64,000 nucleotides of DNA, taken from NCBI RefSeq assembly GCF_016808335.1, contig NC_053150.1, positions 29,406,030 through 29,470,029 on the forward strand. The letters are read 5' to 3'. Below the pieces are notes generated by a model. It was not told the origin of the DNA. It was given only the letters and a program-made list of their open reading frames with translations, and did not search any database. The position numbers were made by a program, and so were the translations under genes. Below are positions 11,050-23,217 of the stretch, in pieces (the stretch's first letter is position 1; every line of letters starts with the position of its first letter). The DNA is from Panicum virgatum (taxonomy: Eukaryota > Streptophyta > Magnoliopsida > Poales > Poaceae).

Positions 11050-12604
11050 TGGACCACGTTGGTGAAGGGAGCCTGTATCCGACGAGCACCACCACCTCCA
11101 ACCGGAGCCGAGGCTTTGCTTGCCAAGAGACGATTTTGACCCGGGGGCGTCCCAATTTCCTCCCCGGAAAGAAAATTTTCTCGCTTCCCTCGCCGGCTCC
11201 CGGCCTACGTTTGTGCACGCGGGATCGTTATAATGGGTCCCAGGCTCCAGCTTACTGACTTGGGATAATTTGTCTGTGGCGCGTGCCTGTTGCCGTCGGC
11301 GAAATCGCGTGATGCATAGCTTCCTTTTCCTCTTGCATTTTAGGTCGATCGCTTCTAGGAAGGCTCTCAGAAGGTTCAGCTCCTCTCGCCGTCTGTGCTA
11401 TTGTTGTCACGAGGGAGAGCCGAGCCAGTGAAACTAGAAATACCGGCATTTACTGCCTTTACATGAGTTAGGCATGAGAGAGAGAAAAATACTCTGCGTA
11501 TACCACGCGTATACAACTAAAGATTGCACTACTATAAAAATAATGGGGCTTGCTAGTACCTGGACGTCCGACGTTCGGGCCTAGCATCGGACGGTAACAG
11601 CCCAGTAAAACTCCAGCCGCAACATTTAATGCATGTAAGATTTGCAATATTACAAATTTGTAGTTGCAACGTCAAATAAATCACATTGCAACATCACGAA
11701 TTCGTAGTTGCAACGTCACGAATTCGTAGTTGTAACATCATGAATTTGTAACATCGAATAAATCACAATTGCAACATCGCATAAATCACAATTGCAGCGT
11801 CACAAAATCACATTTGAAATATCACAAAAACAGGTTGCAACATCTCAAAAATAAATTAAAAATCCCAAATTATGGCTGCAACAACACAAAATCACGGCCG
11901 CAACAACACAAAATCACGGCCGCAACATGGCTAAATCATGTTTGTAATATCACCTCCTTCGCCTTCGCTTCGCTTGTCAGTCTTGGCATGGACGGCGGCA
12001 GGGAGGAGGGAAGCGGCCCCAGGCGGAGGCGGCGGGACGGAGCTAGTTGTGGTGCGGCCCGACGAAGAAGGCGTCAAGCGTGCCGGGCACGGGCACCGCG
12101 GCTGCGTCCATTACCTACCTAGCGTCGAGCACAACAAGGAAAAGCCGTCAAGCTCTAGATCGCCGACCGCGTCGTGCTCCCCGTCAAGAACTCACTGCGT
12201 AGGCTGAGGAGAAGCACGAGGCGCCGGATGGCGCGGGAGACGACGGCTTGGTCGGAGTCAGCCCTGGGCGGGAGCTGCAGGACGACGAGTGGCTCGGGCT
12301 AGAGAGGGCCGATTAGGAGCCGAGGGGGTCAGCGTCGGCGAGGAGCTCATCGACGTTGGGGAGGAGCGCGTCGGACTCCATGGCCCGCTCCACGAAACGC
12401 TTGCAGCTGATGAGGTACCGCACCGGGGGAGCTTGCGACGGGAAGAGCTCAGTGCGGACACGACGGTGGCGGCCTCTTTCCCCTCGACTAGTCCCACTGG
12501 GGAGAGAGGACAAACGGAGAGACATGAATGGGAAAGAGAGAGGAATGGGAAATGGCATGAGCTTTTGCTGCCGCAATGGGAGAAGACAGCGATGGGGAGA
12601 AGAT
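11050..12604. repeat. GCAAC-rich degenerate repeat field and GC-rich sequence, origin unknown
   Basis: From about 11620 to 11960 the sequence repeats degenerate 20-35 bp units of the form TTGCAAC-ATCACGAATTCGTAG. The unit GCAACAACACAAAATCACGGCC occurs twice in a row near 11878-11921. A GGACGTCCGACG motif sits just outside, at about 11563, and could be a transposon subterminal region. From 11990 to 12600 the sequence becomes GC-rich, with minus-strand frames that could be exon remnants. The stretch around 12313-12430 reads smoothly but has no family I recognise. Confidence 0.45.
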
Positions 12605-14164
12605 TGTGTAGAGAAAAGTGAATCTTTGTTGTATTGAGGAACATGAGTTTGATATATATACAAAGGACAAAGGCAGTTGCCTGTCCGCGAAAGGGCCAAA
12701 GGCCAAAGGGTGTCCGTTGACACCAAAAGGTGTCTATTTCCTATGCCTACGTACAAATGTCATTAGTAACTGCTAATGATGTAATTAACCCTAATTGATC
12801 ACTATTAATTAATCCTAATTAATCCTAACACCCCCCTTGATCAATTGTCTTCTTGTAGGTATTGTTTACCCCCCTTGATCAATTGTCTTCTTGTAGGTAT
12901 TGTTTACTTGTTCATCAGTTATTGTCTTGAAGCTTTGGAAAAAGCCTGTTGGAAAAAAACCAAAGTATATCGATATAACAGGTAAAACTCCTTAAAACCC
13001 AATGGGAAAAATAAGGAGAAATGACCCTTTAGGTAATTCTAAAGTCATAGTCTAAAATAATTTGATCTGAGATCAATATGTCATATATTATCCTTGAAAA
13101 ACCTCTGTGAGGAAAAATAGATAATATGACAATTTCCTTGTGTTATTATTACCTCATTAAAAACTTTATGTGAGAAAACCTTTTTAGAAGTAAAACTCAT
13201 ATAAAGAAAAGAGTGTAATGTGATGCTTATGTAGATTATATCTCAATGAGATTCTCCCCCTGATTCTTGCAAATCTCTAAGCCTTCTCATACCAATGCCC
13301 TCAATGCATTTACGAAATGCAGTGTATGGTAGAGACTTTGTGAATAAATCAGCTAGATTATCACGAGATTTAGTTTGCAAGATTTCAATCTCTCCATTCT
13401 TTTGAGGTTCATGGGGGTAGAACAACTTAGGGATAATATGCTTAGTCATATTACTCTTAATATAACCTGACTCCATCTGAGTAACACATGCTGAATTATC
13501 CTCAAAGATAATTGTTGGTGTATCAATCGCACCAATACCGCATGACTGTATTATGTGGTTTATCATTCGGCGAAGCCATACGCATTCGCGTGATGCCTCA
13601 TATAAAGCTATTATCTCAAAATGATTGGTGGATGTAGACACTAAGGTCTGCTTTGTAGACTTCCAAGATATTGATGTACCACCTTGTAAGTATACAAAGC
13701 CAGTTTGTGATCTGCCATTGTGTGGATATGATAAATAACCAGCATCTGTATATCCTAACAAAACTGGATCTTGACTTCTACTATAAAACAATCCAAGATC
13801 TCTAGTGCCATTGAGGTATCTAAATACTGTTTTAATTCCTACCCAATGACGTTCGGTAGAAGCAGCACTATGTCTTGCTAATAAATTAACTGCAAATTCA
13901 ATATCCAGCCGTGTATTGTTAGCAAGATACATAAGTCCACCACCTGTGTAGAGAAAAGTGAATCTCTGTTGTATTGATGAACAAGAGTTTGATATATATA
14001 TATACAAAGGACAAAGGCAGTTGCCTGTCCTCGAAAGGGCCAAAGGCCAAAGGGTGTCCGTTGACACCAAAAGGTGTCTATTTCCTATGCCTACGTACAG
14101 ATATCATTAGTAATTGCTAATGACATAATTAATCCTAATTGATCACTATTAATTAATCCTAACA
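12605..14164 (-). mobile_element. Internally deleted Ty1/copia element with short LTRs
   Basis: Two near-identical terminal repeats, 12605-12830 and 13945-14164, start TGTGTAGAGAAAAG and end AATCCTAACA. They are flanked by a perfect 5-bp duplication AAGAT (12600-12604 and 14165-14169). A C-rich tract directly right of the left LTR is the minus-strand polypurine tract. The right LTR abuts reverse-transcriptase/RNase H coding sequence directly. The primer-binding site, gag, protease, integrase and most of RT are therefore missing. Confidence 0.9.
13243..13944 (-). pseudogene. Copia Pol fragment: end of RT plus RNase H
   Basis: The reading frame enters from the LTR and begins to look like copia Pol at the GLMYLANNTR segment. 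It continues through the RNase H region typical of copia (segments GYTDAGYLS and SWKSTKQTLVSTST) to a terminal stop near 13243. About 230 Pol residues remain of an expected 1300 or more. The copia motif TEAE/STAE that carries RNase H catalytic residues is altered to STSTNHFE. It is a dead fragment; the open frame that starts inside the LTR is an accident. Confidence 0.85.
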
Positions 14165-14385
14165 AAGATAAGATATTCATGGACAGGAAAACGCCACATT
14201 GCATCCGAATTTTTCAGCTCCGTCGGACATCAGTATCTAAGCATTACCGGAAAATAATTTGTAGGCATGTCAAAAAATAGCCCGCTCCTACCAATGTAGC
14301 GGAGTTACTGTAGTTTTTGACCATCCCTACAAATTAATTTCAGAGTTAATACAAAATAATTTCATACCCCATAAAATAAAAAGTA

Positions 14386-14659
14386 CTCTCTCCATCCAAC
14401 TATGCAAGGTCTATTTTTGCTTGGCTCAAAGACCAAGGGAAGCACTCCCATCAATAGTTTTTCTTGGGAAAAGAACAATCAGCATTTATTACGGATTTGA
14501 TTACTCTCTGCATGTGCTTTCACTCCCGAGGTATGCACGTGATGAATTACTGCCACACCGATTCCCGAAGTGTCACTCTTGAGGAAAAACCAAAATAGGC
14601 CTTGCATATCTGGATTTTTCGGATTTTCTAATGGGCCTTGCATAGTTGGATGGAGGGAG
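14386..14659. mobile_element. Stowaway-type MITE
   Basis: The element runs from CTCTCTCCATCCAACTATGC to GCATAGTTGGATGGAGGGAG, inverted over about 24 bp. It is flanked by TA on both sides (14384-14385 and 14660-14661). The CTCCCTCC-type ends with a TA duplication are the Stowaway (Tc1/mariner-related) signature. No coding capacity. Confidence 0.85.
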
Positions 14660-14661
14660 TA

Positions 14662-14757
14662 ACTATGTGGTGTGGTGGTAAGAAGGCACGCGCGAGGCTT
14701 AGAGATAGGCGGTTCGAATCCCAAGTGATGCAAGTTTGCATATTTCATCAAAAAAAT
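14662..14757 (+). mobile_element. Short tRNA-derived SINE-like sequence
   Basis: TGTGGTGGTAAG followed after about 30 bp by GGTTCGAATCCC resembles RNA polymerase III boxes A and B, and an A-rich tail (AAAAAAA) ends the segment. It cannot fold as a normal tRNA because the acceptor and anticodon arms are not complementary. I found no clear target duplication, so this is a modest call. Confidence 0.4.
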
Positions 14758-14800
14758 TGTAGCTCGACACTACAGGGCTTGTGGTAGTAGATGGTTGCTT

Positions 14801-16062
14801 GGAATATTTTTTATTTTTATTTTGTTGTTTTCGATTTTATTTTCTTAACTTCCAAGTTGCGAAGGTTTTCAAAAACAATCTGAACAAATAAAAATGATTG
14901 TACAAGTAAGATTATGTTTTTTATTTTCATTTTCATCGTGAATTCTATTAGTTTATATTCATTTTTTATTTTTTATTTTCAAAATTTTGTTAGTTTTCAT
15001 ATTTTATTATTTATTTTTTATGGATTTGTAAGGGCGGGTCCTGGCAAGACCCGCCCCTAAAAGTGGATTTATACGGGGCGAATCTAAATATCATTTTTAG
15101 GGGTAAGTGCATTACCTACTCCTAAAAATACTTTTTACTAGTCTTTAAAATTGATTTTTGTAGTAGTGTGTATTGCAAAAACTTGATATTTACTTTAAGC
15201 CTTTTTTATAAATATTATGCAGACTGATAAACATGTAAGACAAGTAGTTTTGACCACAAATTAGTGGTACTCATTTCACTTGACTTTTGAATGAACAGTG
15301 TTGTTGAAAGTTTGAGAAAAAAAGCTAATAACAAATATTATAGAACAGACTACAGAAGAATAAGTAACTTTTCGATAAAGTGCCCATCATGTGTAGTCCT
15401 CTAAGACATGCACAAAAAAATAGTATGTAATAGATGGAATTTTTATTTTGTTGTTTTCAATTTTATTTTCTTAACTTCCAAGTTGCGAAGGTTTCCAAAA
15501 AATCTGGACAAATAAAAATGATTGTACAAGTAAGATTATGTTTTTTATTTTCATTTTTGTCGTGAATATTTATAGTTTATATTCATTTTTATTTTTTTAT
15601 TTTTGTAATTTTGTTAGTTTTCATATTTTATTATTCTATTTTTATTTTTTTTAGGATTTGTAAGGGCCGGTCATGGAAAATTGATTTAAGGGGTGAGTCC
15701 AAATATTATTTTTAGGGATAAGTGCATTATCCACTCCTAAAAATACCTTTTTTCCATCTTTAAAAATAATTTATGTAGTAGTGTGTATTGCAGAAACTTG
15801 ATATTTACTTTAAGCCTTTTTCTATAAATATTATGCAGACTGATAAACTTGTAAGGCACACTTAAAAGTAGTTTTGACCACAAATTAGTGGTACTCATTT
15901 CACTTCACTTTTGAATGAACAGTGTTGTTGAAAGTTTGAGAAAAAAGCTAATAACAAATATTGTAGAACAGACTACACAAGAATAAGTAACTTTTTGAGA
16001 AAGTGCCCATCATGTGTAGTCCTCTAAGACATGCACAAACAAATTGTATGTAAGAGAAGGAA
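14801..16062. repeat. 0.63-kb tandem duplication containing CACTA right-end remnants
   Basis: 14801-15436 and 15437-16062 align along their whole length. Shared segments include AACTTCCAAGTTGCGAAGG, GATTGTACAAGTAAGATTATG and AAAGTGCCCATCATGTGTAG. In each unit a CACTA-like right terminus ends in GTAGTAGTG (15168 and 15783), preceded by a ggggc-type subterminal repeat. A CACTA end was therefore present before the unit doubled. No genes. Confidence 0.8.
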
Positions 16063-16648
16063 GATTGGTAATGTGCAGAAAGATTGGTCATGTCGTCACT
16101 ACTACAAAAAAATTTGTAGGAACGGCATAATTTTTTTAGGGGCGGACCTATACTTGACCCATTGCTACAAATGGGCTTCGGTACTGTAGCAACTCACTTG
16201 CCCTTAGAAACACCATTTGTAGGCGCGGCTCACCCCCTGGCCGCCCCTACAAATGGACGCCATTTGTAGGGGCGGCCGGGTGGGAGGGGGGTGTGAGCCG
16301 CCCCTACAAATGGTGTTTCTAGGGGCGACTCACCCCTCCCCCCTGCCGCCCCTATAAATGGTTGTAAGGCTTTTTTTGTTTTTGAATTCAATGAAGCTCT
16401 CTTTGCCTCTCGCTTGTTTTAGATCTCGATGGTGTGGATTAGTCATAGTTCATGCGAATACCAAGTCCATGGAAAAGCACATACTTTTGAACTCTTACAG
16501 GAGACGGATCTTCAGAATTTGTTAGGGCTAGGCGAATCCTCTCTAACAACTTAGCACTAGCCACACAAATCTGAAGACAGTTAAATTGCCGTCTTGGATC
16601 TCATGAGGGCTACCACTTCTTGGTAAGAGGGAAGAGATCAAATATTGT

Positions 16649-16842
16649 CTTTGGAGGTATCATAAGTATAGGTTACCCATTCACGAGTGGCAGGTTGTGT
16701 ATGTAGACTCTCTTTCTGGCAGCGGCAAGGCATCAAATATTATTTCGAAGTATAGGGTCTTTGGAGGTATCGGAAGTATAGGTGACCGATTCACAAGTGG
16801 CAGGTTGTGTATGTAGCCTCTCTTTCTGGCAGCGGCACATGA
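16649..16842. repeat. Local ~108-bp tandem duplication inside the CACTA
   Basis: 16649-16735 and 16758-16842 share GTCTTTGGAGGTATC, GGCAGGTTGTGTATGTAG and CTCTCTTTCTGGCAGCGGCA with few differences. A 22-bp spacer separates them. They lie in a region of unassigned short frames. Confidence 0.85.
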
Positions 16843-19499
16843 GTACTTTGAGTCTACAAATTCTGGAAGTATGGTGGCCCAATAGCCGGTCAGGTAGCAA
16901 TCTGTTGTTCACTGACCTTAACCCATTCAACAAATTAAAACCAACCATTGGTTTTGGGAGACGCATTGGCTCATCATCCAAAGATTTAACATAAGTTCAC
17001 ATCTACACGAATAGTGTGCAATACATAGTCACAACTCACAAACTACACATAGAGATAGAAGAGTTAACAAAAATTGAATTGCATGCCTACATTACATCAT
17101 CTAACGAATATTATTCCGAAGCAAGAGGAAGTCAACATACTTAACATCGCCAATCTTGTACCCTAGGGTATCGTCAATGAAAATCAATGCATGGATAAGT
17201 GCACTGTCCTTTGCTTCACTTCTACGAGGAAGTGCTTTGTCGTAGATGGTGAACATTGGTTCTGCAGTAGGATCTGGCGTGGTTCGAAATTGAAAAGAAC
17301 CCTGGTAGAGACATTCCCTTGTATGTACCGGTCCCTCCTCAGTGGAGTAATAACCCAACTAATCCACGACTTGACATAAAATTTCTTCTAAACTCATCAC
17401 CGCAAAGGTGTTACCAAACATATCCTTCAATGGAGATGGAATAAAAATTTTACAAAAGTACTTTGATTAACAAAATTCACATATTATGTCATGTAGAAAC
17501 TATCATAATCCTTTAAATTAACAAAATTCACTTACTATGTCATGTACATTTTCTCGTGAAAGGCTCTCACAGAGACTTACAATATCATGTTGATTCCGTC
17601 GAAGTGCTTTGATTTTAAACCATGACAAATCTGGAATCAGATAACCATAGCTCTCAAATTCCAGAAGGCATGCTTTTATGGCAGTTCTTTCATAAGTCAT
17701 CTGAACTGGTGATTCCTTCCCACTAGCCACTACTGCCATCATGGTACCTGGATCTTGCTTAATGGTATCTCGAAAGAGATTGTCATTTCCTTGAATTGTA
17801 GGCATTATGTGGTTTCGACCTGTAGAGGTGTACCACCTAGGCATTGTAGTACTTCAGTAAGCCATTTAAAATAATCGATCTACTGCATTAGGGGCAACAA
17901 AACATTAATAAGTATCAACCATTCTTATTAATCAAGCCAAAAAAAAGGCTCATACTCAAAAGATGGGTCTTACTATGCTTGGAGCTGTAATGTTTTGTTG
18001 AGAACATGGCCTCTGTCTAGCCCTATTGACTCTGCTGAAAATGATGCCAGAAGGGCGAGCTAGAGGCAAAGGGTAATCTTGATGCGGCACACCACCACCA
18101 AAGCCACCACTAGCTATATGCCTACACATCAAAATTATGCATATTTCATACATAAAATAACATGTGTTCAATTCTCAAATTTCCTAGTTAATTTCAATAT
18201 CTAAATTTGCTATTCCCATACTAATTAGTTAATTTCACTAACAACATTTATTATTGTATAACTAATTAGCTAATTTCAATAACTACATTTCTTATTCTTA
18301 AACTACTTAGCTAATTTCAGTAACTAGATTTCCTATTCACAAACTAAATATCTAATTTCACTAACTAAATTTCTTATTGTCAAACTAATTAGTTAATTTA
18401 ATTGCACTAACTACATTTCTTATTCTCAGATTAAATATCTAATTTCACTTACTAGCCAATGTTAAACATAAAAAAAGTAAATCAAGAATCTCACCTTAGC
18501 TCAGATATGGAGCTGAAGATCCAGATCGCGGGCGCCAGAGGAGCGCGACGATGGGTGGCAGAGGAGGCGCGGGTTCGGCAGGGCGGGGTGAGGAGGCGCA
18601 TGGGCGGCGGACGTGGAGGGTGAAGGAACGACGCGGGTCGGGCGCGGGCGGAAGTGGCCGCGGATGTGGAGGGCGATGGCGCTAGAGGGGCGGGGGAGGG
18701 TGGGGGCGGGTGACGGCGCCGGCGGCAGCGGCAGCGGCAGGAAAGGTGATCCTCGAGCTTTCTGAAAATGAAGAAAAAAAGACAAGTCCAATATATATAT
18801 ATATGAAAACAAATTTATAGGGGCGGGCAGTGGCATCAACCGCCCCTAAAAATTGATTTGTAGGGGCGGCCGATGCCGCCGACCGCCCCTAGAAATCGCT
18901 TTGTAGGGTGACGCCTCCGCCAGACCCTACAAATATTTTCTCAATTTGTTTCTTCTGAAAAATCATTTAATCTTAAAAAATAGCAAACGACATATAAAAA
19001 ATGTGAAATTTTCACCATTAGCGTATAAAAACCTGTATCTCTGGTGAAAAATACATAAAGTACAATTCAGGTTTTTTATTGTTTGAATGTGTGTAAAGGA
19101 CAAAGTTGCTCTTAAATTGTATGAGGGAATAGTGACTTATGAGATGTTAAAGGTTGAACATATTTTCTTATTACAAAAGTACAACATAGGTTTATTAATT
19201 TTGCTGTGTTTTACACATCAAAATACGCGTATGGTAAAAATTTCAGCATTTTTTGATAATGTTTACTATATTTTCTGATTTAATAGTATTTCCGAAATAA
19301 ATTTCGAAAACTATTTTTAGGGGCAGGCGTGGCAGCCGACCACCCCTACAAATCTATTTGCAGGGGCGGTTGGCGCCGCGGCATGCCCTAGAAATATATT
19401 TTTTGGGGCGGGTGATGCGCCCACCCGCCCCTACAAATCGAGCTCCTACAAATATCTAAGGACTTAGAAAAATTTTCAGACTCCCCTGGCGCGCGAGAA

Positions 19500-20150
19500 G
19501 ACGCCGGAAGGCTACCAAAATTTTCGGTGTTCCCCCAGCCACCACTCCCCCACTGCCGCACCATCCGTGGCCGCACAGTCCCCCGCCGCCGCCCCCTCTG
19601 CCGCCCCCGCAAACCCTGCGCCGCCCCCTACGCCGCTCCCTAGTTTAGATCCGGTGCGCCGGACCCTAAGCCGCCGCCCCCTTCGCCCCCCTCCTTCCCC
19701 GTTCCGCCCCCTCCGACCCCGCGCCGCTCCCTCCACCGCCTTCGCCTCCTCCTCGCCGCCGCCTCCGCCCCCGCTGGTCTGCCTCTTCCTCGCCGCCCCC
19801 TCCGCCCCCGCACCGCTCCCTCCGCCGCCTCCGCCACGTCGCCCCCTCCACCCCTACGCTACAACCTGCGCCGCCTCCGCCGCGCCCTAGTGTAGATCCG
19901 GCGCCTCCCCTGCCACCTCTCGTCGCCGCTGCGTCCGCCTCCTCCTCGCTGCTCCCTCCCCATGCCTCCTCCCTGCCACCTCCTCCTCCGCCGCCGCGTA
20001 CGCCCTCGGCCGCCTCGTCCCCGCCACCTCCTCCCCTCCGTGTCCAGCTCCTCCAGCCGCTGCTACCTCAAGCCGCAGCGCCACCCCAAGCGCCGCCACC
20101 ACCCCACCCGCCGCCACCCCAAGCCGCAGAGCCACCCCATCCTCAGGTGA
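19500..20150. repeat. CCG-rich low-complexity block inside the CACTA
   Basis: Long runs of CCGCC/CCTCC make all six frames open, so the proline- or arginine-rich translations here are compositional and not genes. The change in composition is sharp at both edges. It may be a captured promoter or exon from a GC-rich gene; the source is unknown. Confidence 0.6.
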
Positions 20151-22128
20151 CCAACCGATGGCACATGTCAACTATGAACACTTGACAATCTTTGAGGAAC
20201 AAGAGTTCAACTTGCACGCCCAGGTTTTTGCTGGCCTCTTAATAATTACTAAGTTTTCTCCATGTCCGCATACTCAAGTAGAAGTCCCCCATTTTGTCAG
20301 TCGCACGAGCTACGGCGAGTGTTATTGGAAAACACTGGGATAGAGCTTTCGCTACAGAATGTCTTACGTTTGTTCGGCGATTATGTGATGCTAACCCGAA
20401 CATTCGAAGAAGCCACTCGCATCTTGAGTTGTCCATACTAGGATGGATGCCCGAATATGGTTCCACTACTTTATTCTTGGATGAGTCTATTCCACTGGAG
20501 CACTAGATAGAAGGTAGACAACAACGTCCATAAGGAAATAATGTACCACTCAGTCTTCTCATATCTGGAATGCCACCACAATTATTTTTGCAGTGTCCCA
20601 TGGTATTACATAAAATCTTTGCGAACATATGTAACCTTCGCGACATCCATACGAGAAAAGTGAATTTCTTAATCAGGGCGCACACATTCGCTCCAAGGAA
20701 CGCTATACCTAGTGTTGTACATGTAGCCGTCCATAAAATTTAGACATTAGGGGGTTCCTACTTGAGCATATGGCCACTTTGGATTCGTGCTGATGTTCTT
20801 TCACCAGGCGACCCAACGGCAATCCAGTTAGCCGCGAGCGCGAACGGTAACCACAGTTACAAAAGACCATTGCTCTATTAATGTGAAACTGTTCTGTCTA
20901 ATAATTGTCACTCTTCCTGCAGCATTAAGAAACTTTCCACTCCGATACACACTGTACCCCGCAACCCCTAGGTGGCTAGGGTGCGGGGAATTCTAGACAA
21001 GGAGGTGGATATAAAGCACGTCATCTGCAATTAAGTATGGTTCAACTTGTCTATACATTGCCCCTAACTACATACTTGAGCACCAAAACAATCCGTAAAC
21101 TGCACTATCTCATACACATTCTCATGCAGATCTGATTGAAGAAGAAGATTCGCCTCCTCAAGAGAAACAGGGATCTGGTTCCACCGAAGTAATGGAGATA
21201 CCACTGAGCACACCATCGGATAACACACAGCCAATGGACGTTGCAGAGGACGACCAGGAAGAATCCAACCACGACAAATAATTACTATGGTACAGTTATT
21301 ACTCCAATCCTTATGTATACAACTATCCAACTAAAACAAAAGAACTTGTCCAGCTGTCATTTTGCTAACACAACTCTTTTACAGCACCGAAGAATAATAA
21401 TTACAAACATGAGGAGACGCTGGAAGCGGCAAGCACTCAAAAAAGTTGTGCCTGATGCCACGACTACGTGCCCATTCTCTGTCGTACCCACAGAGCAACA
21501 CCGCAGTCGCCGCCATGAGACTCTCGTTGCACTATGTGCGCTTGTATCATTTCGCTTTGTATGTGGTAGTAAGAACTAGTAGCTATTTTTATGGATTTTG
21601 TATGTGGTAGTAAGAACTAGTAGCTAGTTGTATGTATTGAATGCTATGTTTGTTGTAATGTATGGACTTCTATCATTTGCCGTGCGGATGTAATGTATGG
21701 ACACACAAATTTCACCCCTAGTATGGACTTTTATTTTAATAATACGCGTATGGTTTAAATTTCAGTTTTTTATATTGTTTACTGTATTTTCTGATTTAAA
21801 TGATTTTTTCGATTAGTATGGAAAATGATTTTTCGGGGCGGGTGGCGGGGTTACCCGCCCATGCAAATATATTTCTAGAGGCGGGTGACACCCCTACCTG
21901 CCCCTGGATATGCATTTGTAGGGGCGGGTGGGGGTGGGGGTGGGGGGGGGGGGGTCACCCGCCCTTAGAAAACTATTTGTAGGGGCGGGTGAACAGGGGC
22001 GGGTGGGGGGTTTGCCCCTAAAAATACGTTTTCGCCCACCCTTACAAATCGTTTTTACAGTAGTGGGTGATGGTTCTGCAATAACAGACTTATACAGCTG
22101 GGCATTCTTTCATATTCCTTCACATCAC

Positions 22129-22391
22129 CACGTGAACACTGTACGAACTGAGCGCCAGGTACTTGCATTTTTTATGTTTATTCATAGATTTAACCGGCGC
22201 TATTCTTTCGGTGGTCGAAATATTTGGGATGACTTTGGTAATCTCGAGGATCAGTCTCTCTCCTATATATGTGCTCAGAGAAAATGCTCACGTTAGTTAT
22301 GTGCATGTTAGCGTTTCAGTTCACAAACTGGATGCATGCGGATATTTCGATCGACTATCGTGTGCGTCAAGTGCATGACAAGGAGCACGTG
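22129..22391 (+). promoter_or_regulatory. Two CACGTG (G-box) motifs upstream of ADC
   Basis: CACGTG occurs at 22129-22134 and 22386-22391, 340 and 80 bp upstream of the ADC TATA box. G-box/ABRE cores bind bZIP and bHLH factors. Plant ADC genes are often stress- and ABA-responsive, so these are plausible control sites. This is inference from motif and position only. Confidence 0.4.
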
Positions 22392-22470
22392 TTCTGTGAA
22401 GGCAACGGTGAGCACGTTTTTTAAATCCTCTACGATGGGCAAATAGGTCTTTTCGTTCTTTCTCCGACCT

Positions 22471-22480
22471 CTATAAAAGG
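22471..22480 (+). promoter_or_regulatory. TATA box of ADC
   Basis: CTATAAAAGG is a canonical plant TATA box. A pyrimidine-rich, ATG-free stretch follows from about 22500 to a splice donor at 22577, giving a short non-coding first exon. Confidence 0.75.
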
Positions 22481-22576
22481 CACGAAGCTGCGGTCTTCAT
22501 TCCACACACCAGTACAGCCACTGAAATCAATCCAGGCATCTCTCCTCTCCCCGATCAACCTTATTATCTTCTTCTG

Positions 22577-23196
22577 GTATGGTCTTGTTACTTCCAGTTG
22601 GAGTATTTCTTCTCTTCAATCTATACATTTGTCAACAGTTTCTGCACGGCCATGACATAGATCAATGCAACATTTCTCTCGAGATGCTATATTTATCTAC
22701 AGTAGTTCATTTCAAACGTTTACTCCTAGTATTAGTGACAACTTTTCCCTTCCAACAGACAGAATCACAGAAATCCACAAAGCTCAGAAACTGTCAGCAT
22801 GTTTTGGCAATTTCATTATTTCTACCGTTTTGCAATTTATCTAGAAACTGTCAGAAAAAGGGATGTGTGTGATGCACTTTTTCTGGAAATAAAACTAAGA
22901 AAAGGAGTGGTAAGAACTGATATATTTTGCAACTTGACGCAATTGTATAGATAGAACATATCTAACTGAAGATAGTTGTAGACGTATGTGGTTAAAAAGA
23001 GCCAAGTGCTCAAAATTTAAAGAGGTTGTTACAAGCGTTGAAATCATAGCTTACAACATTTTCAAACACAGCTTACAACAAATCCAAAATGCATCTGGTA
23101 CACCAATTTTAATTGTCCGACCGACCCATCTTCTCCCAACATGTTCTCCAGTCCACTTACGATTTACCAAACCATATTTACTGTGTCTTTGGACAG
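22577..23196 (+). other. ADC leader intron
   Basis: The donor is tcttctg|GTATGG at 22577 and the acceptor is gtctttggacAG|gccatc ending at 23196. The interior is AT-rich and contrasts with the GC-rich coding exon. The spliced leader would be about 100 nt with no ATG before the start codon at 23218. Predicted from splice-site sequence only. Confidence 0.6.
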
Positions 23197-23217
23197 GCCA
23201 TCACGCACTTGCCCACC

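Larger units (their letters stand above)
16097..22065. mobile_element. CACTA (En/Spm-type) transposon, probably non-autonomous
   Basis: The left end is CACTACTACAAAAAAATTTG at 16097 and the right end is the inverted match ending TTTTTACAGTAGTG at 22065. Flanking triplets are CGT and GGT, so the 3-bp target duplication is imperfect. Subterminal blocks at 16250-16360, 18810-18940, 19310-19450 and 21830-22050 carry palindromic TTTGTAGGGGCGG motifs, the arrays bound by CACTA transposases. The two internal blocks suggest nesting or rearrangement. I recognise no TNP2-type transposase. Short minus-strand frames (16733-16981, 17101-17358, 17518-17844) are unassigned. The right end is about 400 bp from the ADC TATA box. 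Confidence 0.8.

Noticed and set aside
13945..14070. Apparent N-terminus of a 275-codon protein
   Set aside because: The first 40 codons are LTR sequence; the real similarity starts at the Pol fragment.
14662..14757. Possible tRNA gene (GGTTCGAATCC)
   Set aside because: There is no complementary acceptor stem or anticodon arm, and an A-rich tail follows; at best a SINE-like sequence.
19500..20150. Long proline- or arginine-rich open frames
   Set aside because: All frames are open because of CCG repeats; no domain, no start context, and it lies inside a CACTA element.
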